Shown here: positions 1 through 9,390 of the stretch, piece by piece
Layout: every line of letters begins with the position of its first letter
Position numbering within the stretch: the first letter of the stretch is position 1
Source: Streptomyces humi
Lineage (GTDB): Bacteria; Actinomycetota; Actinomycetes; Streptomycetales; Streptomycetaceae
NCBI RefSeq assembly: GCF_001005085.2
Contig: NZ_LBMU02000025.1
Coordinates: forward strand, 124,001 to 188,000
Direction: 5' to 3'
DNA: 64,000 nt
Notes under the pieces: generated by a model
What the model was told of the DNA's origin: nothing
The model's database searches: none
The model's input: only the letters and a program-made list of their open reading frames with translations
Made by a program: the position numbers and the translations under genes

Positions 1-377
1 TCCTGCATCAGGGTGAAGTGCTCCACACGCTCCTCGTGCACCCGGCAGAGCGCCACCCGGACCAGGTCGGCGTCCGTGAACCGCGGTTCGAAACCGGTCT
101 TCACATCGAACCGGTACTCGAACAGCTTGACCTGCTGGTCCTTGTACGTACCGGACTGGGACGCGGCCAGTCGGTCGTGCGAACGCGCCATGAAGGAGTC
201 GTAGAAGGCACGGCTCTCCCAGAAGGCGAAGGTGTGCGCGACTCCGGGACGCTGCCGACTCCAGCCCCCGCCCTGTCCCCGAAATCCCGGCTCCCCCAGA
301 AGCCCCGCCCATTTCCGCTGCCCCCGCTCGAAGCCCCGGCGGTCCACCACGGTGCAGCGAATCCACTTGACCAGCAC
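1..377 (-). CDS. DUF4937 (YdbC-like) protein, 3' end off the window
   Basis: Partial gene; 125 codons are visible and the C-terminus lies beyond the left edge. The product starts VLVKWIRCTVVD and continues with a GQRKW/WAGL stretch, an aromatic FWESRAFYDSFMARSHD segment and a DLVRVALCRVH segment. I recognise this as a DUF4937/YdbC-like family of small cytoplasmic proteins of unknown function, possibly a dimeric alpha-beta barrel fold (inference). The start is taken at the GTG at 377 because the conserved sequence begins there; no strong ribosome binding site precedes it, so the start is less certain than the gene. It diverges from the TerD gene across about 150 bp. Confidence 0.7.
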   Translation of the reverse strand, partial: MLVKWIRCTVVDRRGFERGQRKWAGLLGEPGFRGQGGGWSRQRPGVAHTFAFWESRAFYDSFMARSHDRLAASQSGTYKDQQVKLFEYRFDVKTGFEPRFTDADLVRVALCRVHEERVEHFTLMQ

Positions 378-526
378 CGCGCCATCGTAAGGCCATGAAG
401 GGTGGCGCCGGTCACGCTCCGGCTGAGATCACCCGCGCACGCGCCCCCGCGCGCGTGGCACGATGGACAAAGGGCCTTGGCAGCCCATCAGTTGGGTAAG
501 TGGACCTCTAGGGGGGAAGGGGACGC

Positions 527-1063
527 GTGGTGAGCGGTTTCAGCAAAGCGATCCGCAAGGTCGAGGTCGCGGTGAAGTGGGATCCCAGCCCGTCCGGGCA
601 GCCGCCCACCGATCTCGACGTCGTCGCCGGGACGTTCACGGCGGCGGATCCGTACGGAACCCCGGCCTACCTGGTGCACTTCGACAGCCGTTCGCCCGAC
701 GGCACCATCTTCCTCAACCGGGACAGCCAGGACGGCAAGGGTTTCGGCTGGGACGAGGTGATGACGCTCGAACTCGACCGGCTCGCCAGCCAGTACGTGC
801 GCGTGATCGTCGGAGTCGTCATCCAGCAGCGGCCCACGCACCGGACGTTCGTGAACGTCCTGAACCCGGCCGTGCGGGTACGGGAGGGCTACAGCGTGCT
901 GGCCGAGGACGACTTCGGCTCGGTCCTCGGGGCGACGGCCGCCACCGTCGCGGAGTTCGTGCGCGACGGATCCGGCGACTGGGGCTTCCGGCCCGGTCTG
1001 CGCGGCTTCGAGGACGACCCGGTGGTCTTCACCCAGGAGATGGGCGGGCTCGGCCGGCCCTGA
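527..1063 (+). CDS. TerD-family stress protein
   Basis: 178-aa TerD/TerE-type protein. The family has a calcium-binding beta-sandwich; here the signature is DLDVVAGTF near residue 30, then LVHFDSRSPDGTIFLNRDSQDG with several Asp residues placed as Ca2+ ligands in the family. Streptomyces have many TerD paralogues linked to development and stress, so a tellurite resistance role should not be assumed. Tandem GTG codons at 527 and 530 can both start it; a purine-rich GGGGGGAAGGGG tract just upstream serves either. No other ter gene is visible nearby. Its transcript ends at the shared hairpin at 1088-1123. Confidence 0.85.
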   Translation: MVSGFSKAIRKVEVAVKWDPSPSGQPPTDLDVVAGTFTAADPYGTPAYLVHFDSRSPDGTIFLNRDSQDGKGFGWDEVMTLELDRLASQYVRVIVGVVIQQRPTHRTFVNVLNPAVRVREGYSVLAEDDFGSVLGATAATVAEFVRDGSGDWGFRPGLRGFEDDPVVFTQEMGGLGRP

Positions 1064-1087
1064 CGGCGGAGGACAGGGACACCGAAC

Positions 1088-1123
1088 GGTAAGGGGCGCC
1101 GGCATTGGCCGGCGCCCCTTACC
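1088..1123. terminator. Bidirectional terminator between terD-like gene and nrdJ
   Basis: Perfect 16-bp GC-rich inverted repeat (1088-1103 and 1108-1123) with the 4-nt loop ATTG. It lies between convergent genes, so it can end both transcripts. Confidence 0.85.
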
Positions 1124-1138
1124 TCACTTCATGGACGG

Positions 1139-4033
1139 TCAGCTGCAACCGCTGGTCGAGCCGCAGCCCTCGCAGATGTAGCAGGACCCGGCCCGCTGCA
1201 TCTTCGTGCCGCAGGAGAAGCAGAGCGGGGCGTCGGCCTGGATGCCCAGCTGCATCTCCACCAGCTCGGCGCTGGTGTGAGCCTGCTTCGGGGCGGGCTT
1301 GGCCACCTCGGCCCTCGGGGACGCGACGGCCTTCAGCTCCTGGGTGCGCGGTGCCGACTGGGCCAGGCCCTCGACATCGACCTCGTCCTCCTCGATGGAG
1401 GGTTCGTACGAACCGGTCTCCAGGTGGCGCTGACGCTCCTCGGCGGAGTGGATGCCGAGCGCGGAACGCGTCTCGAAGGGAAGGAAGTCCAGCGCCAGGC
1501 GGCGGAAGATGTAGTCGACGATCGACTGCGCCATCCGCACGTCCGGGTCGTCCGTCATACCGGCCGGCTCGAAGCGCATGTTGGTGAACTTCGAGACGTA
1601 CGTCTCCAGCGGCACGCCGTACTGGAGACCGACGGAGACCGCGATGGAGAAGGCGTCCATCATGCCCGCGAGGGTGGAGCCCTGCTTGGACATCTTGAGG
1701 AAGACCTCGCCGAGGCCGTCGTCCGGGTAGGAGTTGGCCGTCATGTAGCCCTCGGCGCCGCCGACGGTGAAGGACGTGGTGATGCCGGGACGACCCTTCG
1801 GGAGGCGCTTGCGGACCGGGCGGTACTCGATGACCTTCTCGACCGTCTCGCGGATGGTCGCCTCGGCCTTCTCGGTGACCTCGGTCTTCTCCTTCTCCTT
1901 GGTCTTGGCGGAGAGCGGCTGCCCGACCTTGCAGTTGTCGCGGTAGATCGCGAGCGCCTTGACGCCGAGCTTCCAGGCCTCGTAGTAGATCTCCTCGACC
2001 TCCTCGACGGTCGCCGTCTCCGGCATGTTGACCGTCTTGGAGATGGCACCGGAGATCCAGGGCTGGATCGCGGCCATCATGCGGACGTGGCCCATCGGGG
2101 AGATGGCGCGCTCGCCCATGGCGCAGTCGAAGACCTCGTAGTGCTCGTGCTTGAGGCCGGGGGCGTCGATCACGTTGCCGTTCTCGGCGATGTGGGCGAC
2201 GATCGCCTCGATCTGCTCCTCCTGGTAGCCCAGGCGGCGCAGGGCCTGCGGGACCGTGCCGTTGACGATCTGCATCGAGCCGCCGCCGACCAGCTTCTTG
2301 AACTTCACCAGGGCGAGGTCGGGCTCGACACCGGTGGTGTCGCAGGACATCGCGAGACCGATGGTGCCGGTGGGCGCGAGGACGGACGCCTGCGAGTTAC
2401 GGAAACCGTTCTTCTCACCGAGGCGCACCACGTCCTGCCAGGCCTCCGTGGCGGCGGCCCAGACCGGGGTGTCCAGGTCGTCCATGCGGACGGCCACGGT
2501 GTTGGCGTCGGCGTGCTGGCGCATGACCCGGTTGTGGGCGTCGGCGTTGCGGGCGTAGCCGTCGTACGGGCCGACGACCGCGGCGAGCTCGGCGGAGCGC
2601 TTGTACGCCGTGCCGGTCATCAGGGAGGTGATGGCACCGGCCAGCGCGCGGCCGCCGTCGGAGTCGTAGGCGTGGCCGGTCGCCATCAGCAGGGCGCCGA
2701 GATTGGCGTAGCCGATGCCGAGCTGGCGGAAGGCGCGGGTGTTCTCGCCGATCTTCTGGGTCGGGAAGTCGGCGAAGCAGATGGAGATGTCCATCGCGGT
2801 GATGACGAGCTCGACGACCTTGCTGAAGCGCTCGACGTCGAAGGACTGGCTGCCCTTGCCGTCGTCCTTCAGGAACTTCATCAGGTTCAGCGACGCGAGG
2901 TTGCAGGACGTGTTGTCCAGGTGCATGTACTCGCTGCAAGGGTTCGAGCCGTTGATCCGGCCGGACTCCGGGCAGGTGTGCCAGTGGTTGATGGTGTCGT
3001 CGTACTGGATGCCCGGGTCGGCGCAGGCCCAGGCGGCCTCGGCCATCTTGCGGAACAGGCTCTTGGCCTGGACCTCCTCGATGACCTCACCGGTCATACG
3101 GGCCCGCAGACCGAACTGCCCGCCCTGCTCGACCGCCTTCATGAACTCGTCGTTCACGCGGACCGAGTTGTTGGCGTTCTGGTACTGGACGGACGTGATG
3201 TCGTCGCCGCCCAGGTCCATGTCGAAGCCCGCGTCACGGAGGGCGCGGATCTTCTCCTCCTCCTTGACCTTGGTCTCGATGAAGCCCTCGATGTCGGGGT
3301 GGTCGACGTCCAGGATGACCATCTTCGCGGCGCGGCGGGTGGCGCCGCCCGACTTGATGGTGCCGGCCGAGGCGTCGGCGCCGCGCATGAAGGAGACAGG
3401 TCCGGAGGCGTTGCCGCCGGAGGAGAGCAGTTCCTTGGAGGAGCGGATCCGGGAGAGGTTCAGGCCGGCTCCGGAGCCGCCCTTGAAGATCATGCCCTCT
3501 TCCTTGTACCAGTCGAGGATCGACTCCATGGAGTCGTCGACGGACAGGATGAAGCAGGCGGAGACCTGCTGGGGCTGTGGGGTGCCCACGTTGAACCACA
3601 CGGGGCTGTTGAAGCTGAAGATCTGGTGCAGGAGGGCGTACGCCAGCTCGTGCTCGAAGATCTCGGCGTCGGCGGGCGTGGCGAAGTACTTGTAGTCCTC
3701 GCCGGCCTTCCGGTACGTCTTCACGATGCGGTCGATCAGCTGCTTGAGGCCGGTCTCGCGCTGCGGGGTGCCGACAGCACCACGGAAGTACTTGCTGGTG
3801 ACGATGTTGACCGCGTTCAACGACCAGAAGTCGGGGAACTCGACGCCACGCTGCTCGAAGTTGATCGAGCCGTCGCGCCAGTTGGTCATGACGACGTCAC
3901 GGCGCTCCCAGCTCACCTCGTCGTACGGGTGCACGCCGGGGGTGGTGTGGATGCGCTCGATACGCAGTCCCTTGGTGGCCTTCGTCCCCTTCGCGCGGGA
4001 ACTCCGTGCCGGACCGCTCGCCGTCTCTGTCAT
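1139..4033 (-). CDS. nrdJ: Adenosylcobalamin-dependent (class II) ribonucleoside-diphosphate reductase
   Basis: 964-aa class II ribonucleotide reductase, which uses coenzyme B12 to make deoxyribonucleotides without oxygen dependence. Visible features: the SLNAVNIVTSKYFRG opening of the catalytic barrel, the NPCSEYMHLD active-site segment with its redox cysteine, the PTGTIGLAMSCDTTG loop, and a C-terminal cysteine cluster (CFSCGTKM, CYICEGCG) that looks like a zinc ribbon and thiol relay. ATG at 4033 is preceded by GGAGGCGGC, a good ribosome binding site. It follows nrdR by 163 bp on the same strand and is probably co-transcribed with it under the two NrdR boxes upstream of nrdR. Confidence 0.96.
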   Translation of the reverse strand: MTETASGPARSSRAKGTKATKGLRIERIHTTPGVHPYDEVSWERRDVVMTNWRDGSINFEQRGVEFPDFWSLNAVNIVTSKYFRGAVGTPQRETGLKQLIDRIVKTYRKAGEDYKYFATPADAEIFEHELAYALLHQIFSFNSPVWFNVGTPQPQQVSACFILSVDDSMESILDWYKEEGMIFKGGSGAGLNLSRIRSSKELLSSGGNASGPVSFMRGADASAGTIKSGGATRRAAKMVILDVDHPDIEGFIETKVKEEEKIRALRDAGFDMDLGGDDITSVQYQNANNSVRVNDEFMKAVEQGGQFGLRARMTGEVIEEVQAKSLFRKMAEAAWACADPGIQYDDTINHWHTCPESGRINGSNPCSEYMHLDNTSCNLASLNLMKFLKDDGKGSQSFDVERFSKVVELVITAMDISICFADFPTQKIGENTRAFRQLGIGYANLGALLMATGHAYDSDGGRALAGAITSLMTGTAYKRSAELAAVVGPYDGYARNADAHNRVMRQHADANTVAVRMDDLDTPVWAAATEAWQDVVRLGEKNGFRNSQASVLAPTGTIGLAMSCDTTGVEPDLALVKFKKLVGGGSMQIVNGTVPQALRRLGYQEEQIEAIVAHIAENGNVIDAPGLKHEHYEVFDCAMGERAISPMGHVRMMAAIQPWISGAISKTVNMPETATVEEVEEIYYEAWKLGVKALAIYRDNCKVGQPLSAKTKEKEKTEVTEKAEATIRETVEKVIEYRPVRKRLPKGRPGITTSFTVGGAEGYMTANSYPDDGLGEVFLKMSKQGSTLAGMMDAFSIAVSVGLQYGVPLETYVSKFTNMRFEPAGMTDDPDVRMAQSIVDYIFRRLALDFLPFETRSALGIHSAEERQRHLETGSYEPSIEEDEVDVEGLAQSAPRTQELKAVASPRAEVAKPAPKQAHTSAELVEMQLGIQADAPLCFSCGTKMQRAGSCYICEGCGSTSGCS

Positions 4034-4196
4034 GCCGCCTCCCTCTACGGGCAAAAACGCCCTGAAATGCCACGATGTTCCCGTGACACGCTGTTCTGTT
4101 TTCGCGTTGCGGGCACCCTGAGCTGCCCCCGCAACAAGTCCTGGATCGCCGTCCGACAACCGGACCCGGGTCCTCCGACCGGTTCCGGTCCGCCCG

Positions 4197-4748
4197 TCAG
4201 CCGGCGATATCGGCGGGCGCGGGCACCCGGGTGGTCCCGCCCGGCCCGCGATCGTCCTCCTGGCTCCCCGCTGCCGCGCCTTCGTCGTCCGCGACGGGGT
4301 CCTGCGCCGCCTTCCTGAGCTCCGCGATCGCGGCCTCGAAGTCCTCGAGCGAGTCGAACGCCCGGTAGACGGAGGCGAATCGCAGGTAGGCGACCAGGTC
4401 GAGCTCCTGCAACGGGCCGAGTATGGCCAGACCCACGTCGTGGGTGGTCAGCTCGGCGCTTCCGGTGGCGCGCACCGCCTCCTCGACCCGCTGGCCGAGC
4501 TGTGCGAGCGCGTCCTCGGTGACAGGCCGTCCCTGGCATGCCTTGCGCACACCGTTGATGACCTTGGTTCGACTGAATGGCTCGGTGACTCCGGACCGCT
4601 TGACCACCATGAGCGAGCACGTCTCCACGGTCGTGAAACGACGGGAGCAGTCGGGGCACTGGCGGCGCCTGCGGATCGACGTGCCGTCATCGGTCGTACG
4701 GCTGTCGACCACACGGCTGTCGGGATGCCTACAGAAGGGGCAGTGCAT
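4197..4748 (-). CDS. nrdR: Transcriptional repressor NrdR
   Basis: 183-aa regulator of ribonucleotide reductase genes. N-terminal zinc ribbon: CPFC at residues 3-6 and CPDC about 30 residues later. This is followed by the ATP-cone ([20 protein letters not shown]), which senses ATP/dATP. The Asp/Glu/Gly-rich C-terminal tail is longer than the family core. ATG at 4748 (MHCPFC) matches the usual NrdR start and is preceded by GGAG; an in-frame TTG at 4757 would leave no usable spacing. It is first in the nrdR-nrdJ operon and probably autoregulated through boxes at 4856-4871 and 4887-4902. Confidence 0.95.
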   Translation of the reverse strand: MHCPFCRHPDSRVVDSRTTDDGTSIRRRRQCPDCSRRFTTVETCSLMVVKRSGVTEPFSRTKVINGVRKACQGRPVTEDALAQLGQRVEEAVRATGSAELTTHDVGLAILGPLQELDLVAYLRFASVYRAFDSLEDFEAAIAELRKAAQDPVADDEGAAAGSQEDDRGPGGTTRVPAPADIAG

Positions 4749-4855
4749 GATCTCCAACCCTCCTCACAGCAGACTCGACAGCCTCGCCGGACCTCATGGG
4801 TCCCGCGAAGCAGCCCCAAGCATAGGCGATCTCAGAGAGACCGGAGACCCGGGGG

Positions 4856-4871
4856 ACCACAACTTGTGGGC
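4856..4871. promoter_or_regulatory. NrdR box 1
   Basis: Dyad CCAC-AACTT-GTGG (core 4857-4869) matches the CAC...GTG pattern of NrdR operators. It is paired with a second dyad whose start is 31 bp away, close to three helical turns, as expected for a tandem NrdR site. It lies about 110 bp upstream of nrdR. Confidence 0.75.
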
Positions 4872-4886
4872 TGCGGTAGCAATCCA

Positions 4887-4902
4887 ACCACTAGATGTGG
4901 TG
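4887..4902. promoter_or_regulatory. NrdR box 2
   Basis: Dyad CCAC-TAGAT-GTGG (core 4888-4900) upstream of nrdR, spaced 31 bp start to start from box 1. The 4749-5250 stretch has no gene. It holds these two boxes on the nrdR side and the LexA operator on the lexA side; I see nothing else with clear structure between 4903 and 5175. Confidence 0.75.
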
Positions 4903-5175
4903 ATTGGCTGATACATCGCCAGGTTGCGCGTGTCGCACACGTACCGCTACGGCGGATTCGGAGATAGCGTGAGCGCCGCACGGAGGTCACGTGCGACTCC
5001 GGCGCAGATGGGGAGGGTCATCCCGGTCGGCGGCGGCACTGATGGCAGACTGGCACCCGCCCACGAGGCCGTCACCGGCGGTGAAGAGTACAACAATGGA
5101 CCTTTTGTCCGCCGGGTACCGCATGAGCCATACACCTAGAGATGTGATCGCGTCCGCTGAACCGCGTTTTTTCAC

Positions 5176-5191
5176 TCGAACGTGTGTTTGG
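5176..5191. promoter_or_regulatory. LexA (SOS) operator upstream of lexA
   Basis: TCGAACGTGTGTTTGG fits the actinobacterial LexA box (CGAAC-N4-GTTCG) with a weaker right half. It lies 60 bp before the lexA start and is consistent with autorepression. Confidence 0.8.
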
Positions 5192-5250
5192 CGCAACCTT
5201 TCGAAAGCAACTACCGTTGTCCAGCAGGGAGACCATCGAGAGGGGCCGAC

Positions 5251-6030
5251 GTGACCACGACCGCAGACAGTGCCACCATCACCGCCCAGGACCGCTCCCA
5301 GGGCCGACTCGACCCGGTGCATGCCATGAACGAAGCCGTGAACCCCGAGGAACACAAGCGTTCCCTGCCGGGCCGACCTCCAGGCATCCGGGCCGACAGC
5401 TCCGGGCTCACCGACCGGCAGCGCCGGGTGATCGAGGTGATTCGGGACTCGGTGCAGCGGCGGGGCTACCCGCCGTCGATGCGGGAGATCGGCCAGGCCG
5501 TCGGCCTGTCGAGCACCTCCTCGGTGGCGCATCAGCTGATGGCACTGGAGCGCAAGGGCTTCCTGCGGCGCGACCCGCACCGCCCGCGCGCCTACGAGGT
5601 GCGCGGTTCCGACCAGGCCGTGACCGTGCAGCCCACGGACACCGCCGGCAAGCCCGCCGCGTCCTATGTCCCGCTGGTCGGCCGGATCGCCGCCGGTGGT
5701 CCGATCCTCGCCGAGGAGTCCGTCGAGGACGTCTTCCCCCTCCCCCGACAGCTGGTCGGTGACGGTGAGCTCTTCGTGCTGAAGGTCGTCGGTGACTCCA
5801 TGATCGAGGCCGCGATCTGTGACGGCGACTGGGTGACCGTCCGCCGCCAGCCGGTCGCCGAGAACGGTGACATCGTCGCCGCCATGCTCGACGGCGAGGC
5901 CACGGTCAAGCGCTTCAAGCGCGAGGACGGCCACGTCTGGCTCCTCCCCCACAACGCGGCCTACGAGCCGATCCCCGGCGACGACGCGACCATCCTGGGC
6001 AAGGTCGTCGCGGTACTGCGGCGCGTGTGA
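5251..6030 (+). CDS. lexA: SOS repressor LexA
   Basis: 259-aa LexA. The N-terminal winged helix-turn-helix carries [15 protein letters not shown] and the recognition region [18 protein letters not shown]. The self-cleavage site is the Ala-Gly in VGRIAAGGP. The catalytic dyad is Ser in [13 protein letters not shown] and Lys in [10 protein letters not shown]. The GTG at 5251, preceded by GAGAGGGG, is preferred over earlier in-frame codons because those precede any recognisable LexA sequence and fall over the operator. About 45 residues precede the DNA-binding domain, as in other Streptomyces LexA proteins (recalled). A hairpin follows the stop. Confidence 0.96.
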   Translation: MTTTADSATITAQDRSQGRLDPVHAMNEAVNPEEHKRSLPGRPPGIRADSSGLTDRQRRVIEVIRDSVQRRGYPPSMREIGQAVGLSSTSSVAHQLMALERKGFLRRDPHRPRAYEVRGSDQAVTVQPTDTAGKPAASYVPLVGRIAAGGPILAEESVEDVFPLPRQLVGDGELFVLKVVGDSMIEAAICDGDWVTVRRQPVAENGDIVAAMLDGEATVKRFKREDGHVWLLPHNAAYEPIPGDDATILGKVVAVLRRV

Positions 6031-6037
6031 CGCCTGC

Positions 6038-6060
6038 GGCGGGCGATCATGTCGCCCGCC
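6038..6060 (+). terminator. Terminator after lexA
   Basis: Perfect 9-bp inverted repeat GGCGGGCGA / TCGCCCGCC with a 5-nt loop, starting 8 nt after the lexA stop codon. Confidence 0.75.
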
Positions 6061-6183
6061 CTCAGATCGGGCCCCGGGACCCCTGCGCCGGTTCCGGGGC
6101 CCTGCACTGTCCGGACCCCGGCGCCCGGCTACTGCGATGCGGGGCCCGACCCGTCCCGACGCGGGGACGGACGGGCCCCTACG

Positions 6184-8160
6184 TCACTCCGCCTCCGCCT
6201 GCTGCGCGACCGCGTCGATGGCAGCCAGCGATTTCCGCACCTGGTTACGGTCCGTGGTGTACCAGAAGTCGGGCAGCGACGCCTTGAGATAGCTCCCGTA
6301 CCGCGCGGTCGCCAACCGCTGATCGAGTACGGCCACCACGCCCCGGTCCCCGGACGCCCGTACCAGCCGGCCTGCGCCCTGGGCCATCAGCAGCGCGGCA
6401 TGGGTGGCGGCGACCGCCATGAAGCCGTTGCCACCGGCCTCCTCCACCGCCTTCTGGCGCGCGCTCATCAGCGGGTCGTCGGGGCGCGGGAACGGGATCT
6501 TGTCCATGACCACCAGCTGACAGCTGGGGCCGGGGACGTCCACACCCTGCCACAGCGACAGCGTGCCGAAGAGACAGGTCCTGGGATCGGCCGCGAAGTT
6601 CTTGATCAGCTCGCCGAGTGTCTCCTCGCCCTGTAGGAGTATCGGGAACTCGGGAATCCGGACGCGCAGTTCCTCGGCGGCCTGCTGGGCTGCCCGCATC
6701 GAGGAGAAGAGGCCGAGGGTACGGCCGCCCGCGGCCTGGATCAGCTCGGTGAGTTCGTCGAGCATGTCGGCGCGGTCGCCGTCCCGGGCGGGGCGCGAGA
6801 GGTGTTTGGCCACGTAGAGGATGCCCTGCTTCGGGTAGTCGAAGGGCGAGCCGACGTCGACCCCCTTCCACTGCGGGAAGTCCTCGCCCTCGGTGCCCTC
6901 CGGGGCGAGGCCCAGGGAGGCACCGACGCCGTTGAAGTCGCCGCCGAGTTTCAGGGTCGCCGAGGTGAGGACGACCGAACGGTCCGCGAAGAGCTTTTCC
7001 CTCAGCAGGCCCGACACCGACATCGGGGCGACACGGACGGAGGCACCGAACCGGTCGTGCCGTTCGTACCAGACGACGTCCCACTCGGAGCCGTTCACGA
7101 TCCGCTCCGCCACGTCGTGCACGGACTCCACCGAGGCCAGTGCCTGTTTGCGGACCGCGTCCTCGTCCTGGACCGACTTGTCGCGTGTGGTGCCGATCGC
7201 CGAGATCACCGTGCGGGCCGCGTCCCGCAGAGCGGCGAGGGCGTAGCCGAGATCCTCCGGGATCTCCTCGAGGCGGCCCGGCAGGGCCAGCTCCATCAGC
7301 CGCTCGAAGCCCTCGGCGGCGGTCTGGAGCTGATCGGCGGCCTTCTCGTCGACGAGTTTGGCGGCGCGCCGCACGGCACGGTTGACCTGGCCCGGAGTGA
7401 GCTCACCGGTGGCGACGCCGGTGACCCGGGAGACCAGTTCGTGCGCCTCGTCCACGATCAGCACCTCGTGCGGCGGAAGCACCGGGGCGCCCTCGATGGC
7501 GTCGATGGCGAGCAGCGCGTGGTTGGTGACGACCACCTCCGCCAGCTTGGCGCGCTCGCGGGCCAGCTCGGCGAAGCACTCGGCGCCGTAGGCGCACTTG
7601 GAGGCGCCGAGACACTCCCGGGAGGAGACGGAGACCTGGGCCCAGGCTTTGTCGGAGACACCCGGCGTGAGGCCGTCGCGGTCGCCGCTCTCGGTCTCGT
7701 CGGCCCAGTCCCGCAACCGCAGCAGGTCCTGACCCAGCTTGCTGGTCGGCGCGGCTGCCTCGAACTGGTCGAAAAGGCCCTCCTCCTCGTCCTGCGGCAC
7801 CCCCTCGTGCAGCCGGTGCAGGCACAGGTAGTTCGACCGGCCCTTGAGCATCGCGAACTCAGGGCGGCGGCGCAGCAGCGGGTGCAGGGCGTCGACGGTC
7901 CTGGGCAGGTCCCGTTCCACGAGCTGTCTCTGAAGGGCGAGGGTGGCCGTCGCCACGACGACCCTCTCCCCGTGCGCCAGCGCCGGTACCAGGTAGCCGA
8001 GCGACTTTCCGGTGCCGGTGCCGGCCTGGACCAGCAGATGGGATCCGTCGTCGATCGCCTCGGCGACCGATTCGGCCATGGTCACCTGGCCGGGGCGCTC
8101 CGTGCCGCCGACGGCTGCGACAGCGGCATGCAGGAGTTCAGGGAGTGAGGGCTTCGTCAT
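6184..8160 (-). CDS. ATP-dependent DNA helicase, DinG/XPD-like superfamily 2
   Basis: 658-aa helicase. Walker A is QAGTGTGKS near residue 45 and the DEAH box is VDEAHEL near residue 237. Three cysteines in ECLGASKCAYGAEC plus the upstream YLCLHR cysteine are placed as in the XPD-type 4Fe-4S cluster. C-terminal helicase motifs include the TSATL and SLWQGVDVPG segments. This family unwinds DNA 5' to 3' and acts in repair of recombination or R-loop structures. The gene is convergent with lexA; a strong LexA box directly upstream of its ATG (8160) is not obvious, so SOS control is not claimed. Confidence 0.9.
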   Translation of the reverse strand: MTKPSLPELLHAAVAAVGGTERPGQVTMAESVAEAIDDGSHLLVQAGTGTGKSLGYLVPALAHGERVVVATATLALQRQLVERDLPRTVDALHPLLRRRPEFAMLKGRSNYLCLHRLHEGVPQDEEEGLFDQFEAAAPTSKLGQDLLRLRDWADETESGDRDGLTPGVSDKAWAQVSVSSRECLGASKCAYGAECFAELARERAKLAEVVVTNHALLAIDAIEGAPVLPPHEVLIVDEAHELVSRVTGVATGELTPGQVNRAVRRAAKLVDEKAADQLQTAAEGFERLMELALPGRLEEIPEDLGYALAALRDAARTVISAIGTTRDKSVQDEDAVRKQALASVESVHDVAERIVNGSEWDVVWYERHDRFGASVRVAPMSVSGLLREKLFADRSVVLTSATLKLGGDFNGVGASLGLAPEGTEGEDFPQWKGVDVGSPFDYPKQGILYVAKHLSRPARDGDRADMLDELTELIQAAGGRTLGLFSSMRAAQQAAEELRVRIPEFPILLQGEETLGELIKNFAADPRTCLFGTLSLWQGVDVPGPSCQLVVMDKIPFPRPDDPLMSARQKAVEEAGGNGFMAVAATHAALLMAQGAGRLVRASGDRGVVAVLDQRLATARYGSYLKASLPDFWYTTDRNQVRKSLAAIDAVAQQAEAE

Positions 8161-8282
8161 AGCGCGACCACCCTACGGCCCGGCGCTGACAATCGGGCGG
8201 TCGAGCCGGAGCCGAGGGGTCTGATCACGCCGGGGCCGCCGGAACGGACCGGCGCAGCGGGGAAGGGGCAGGCCGGAGTTCG

Positions 8283-8309
8283 GGCCGCTTCGAATTTCTT
8301 CGAGCGGCC
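8283..8309 (-). terminator. Probable terminator of the siderophore operon
   Basis: Inverted repeat GGCCGCTTCGAA / TTCGAGCGGCC with a single-base bulge and a 4-nt loop, about 55 bp beyond the stop of the minus-strand acyltransferase gene. Confidence 0.6.
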
Positions 8310-8364
8310 GGGAACTCGATCGGTCGCCGCTTCGTACTACATGTGTACGCGCAGTCACGCAGCG

Positions 8365-9192
8365 CTACATCAGGTGACGCAGGGACCGGTCCCTCATCAT
8401 GAGGGCGGCCCGTTTGCCAGGCAGATCGACCTCGGCGGCGTAGCGGTAGCCCGCGTTGAGGAAGGCGGCCACGGAGGGGGTGTTGTGAAGATCAGGTTCC
8501 GCGACGACGCGCGCACAGGCCGGGCGGCGATCCAGTACGAGATCGGCCACCGCTCTGAGCAGGGCGGACCCCAGTCCCCGTCCGCGATCGGAGGGATCGC
8601 CGATGAGGAGATGCAGCCCGGTGTCGTGCGGGCGGGCCGGATAGCGGCGGGCGAGGGGATCCAGGTCGGCTCGGTAGATCTCCCAATAACTCATGGGAGT
8701 GCCGTCCAGCAGGCCCAGACACGGCACACTGCGTCCGTCGCCCGCGAGTTGGATCCGCAGGTACTCCTCGGTCTGCGCCCGTGAGCCGGCCAGCTGCCAG
8801 AACGCGGCCACCGCGGGGTCGTTCATCCAGCGGCTGATGACCGGCAGGTCGCGTTCCATGTGCACCGGCACGAGCAGGAAGGACCCCACCGGCGTCGGAG
8901 TCGCACCCCAGGTGTCCACGTGGTCGAGCAGGTCCGACGTGTCCAGTGGTCCAGGGGCCGGCGTCCCCGTGGTGGCGGCGCCGGGTCTCTCGCCCACGTC
9001 GGGTCGGGGTGTCTTCCCTGCGCAGAGGACGCGGAGTTCCGCGGGCAAACGGAGGTCCAGGGTGTCCTCGCAGTCCCTGGTGTCCTCGCAGTCCCTGGTG
9101 TCCTCGGCGGGTCCGGATCGGCCGGGGTGGTAGGGGCGGCCGGGGCGGACCGGTACGGGGCCTGCGTCGGCGCTCGCGTCGGTGGGAGGCAT
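8365..9192 (-). CDS. Siderophore biosynthesis GNAT acyltransferase (IucB/AlcB/RhbD-like)
   Basis: 275-aa protein whose C-terminal 175 residues form a GNAT acyltransferase of the siderophore type: VSRWMNDPAVAAFW-like start (ISRWMNDP), LGLLDGTPMSYWEIYRAD, acetyl-CoA loop DRGRGLGSALL and the NTPSVAAFLNAGY motif near the end. This family N-acylates a hydroxylamine or amine such as hydroxylysine or a diamine before NIS condensation. The N-terminal 90 residues are low-complexity and contain an 18-bp duplication read as DTRDCE repeats (about 9055-9110). ATG at 9192 follows GAGGAGCGCACC. It is the third gene of the minus-strand siderophore operon. The N-terminal region does not look like a known domain. 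Confidence 0.85.
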   Translation of the reverse strand: MPPTDASADAGPVPVRPGRPYHPGRSGPAEDTRDCEDTRDCEDTLDLRLPAELRVLCAGKTPRPDVGERPGAATTGTPAPGPLDTSDLLDHVDTWGATPTPVGSFLLVPVHMERDLPVISRWMNDPAVAAFWQLAGSRAQTEEYLRIQLAGDGRSVPCLGLLDGTPMSYWEIYRADLDPLARRYPARPHDTGLHLLIGDPSDRGRGLGSALLRAVADLVLDRRPACARVVAEPDLHNTPSVAAFLNAGYRYAAEVDLPGKRAALMMRDRSLRHLM

Positions 9193-9390
9193 GGTGCGCT
9201 CCTCTCAGAAGACGAGGTGGGGCATGTTCCTCGGTCGGTGAATGACGTCAGGTGATCGTCGAAGGGAAGGCGGTGATCGTCGGAGTATGGGCAGTGGGCG
9301 GCGGAGCCCGGCAGGTGGTCGATGACGGAAGGGCGGTGGCCGGCGGAACGGAAGAACAACGAGTGGGCGAGACGACAGTGCGAAAGCGCG

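Noticed and set aside
527..1063. Tellurite resistance determinant
   Set aside because: A single TerD-family gene without terB, terC or terZ neighbours; TerD paralogues in Streptomyces are not evidence of tellurite resistance.
1277..4318. A 1013-codon open frame antisense to nrdJ
   Set aside because: It is the expected mirror of a high-GC gene: no ribosome binding site, no recognisable domain, and long runs of Val/Leu/Gly/Arg/Asp. The nrdJ reading has clear motifs.
4749..5250. Cobalamin riboswitch upstream of nrdR-nrdJ
   Set aside because: No B12-box-like GCCACTG element was seen. The region is explained by two NrdR boxes and a LexA box. B12 riboswitch control applies to the class Ia genes in Streptomyces, not to nrdJ.
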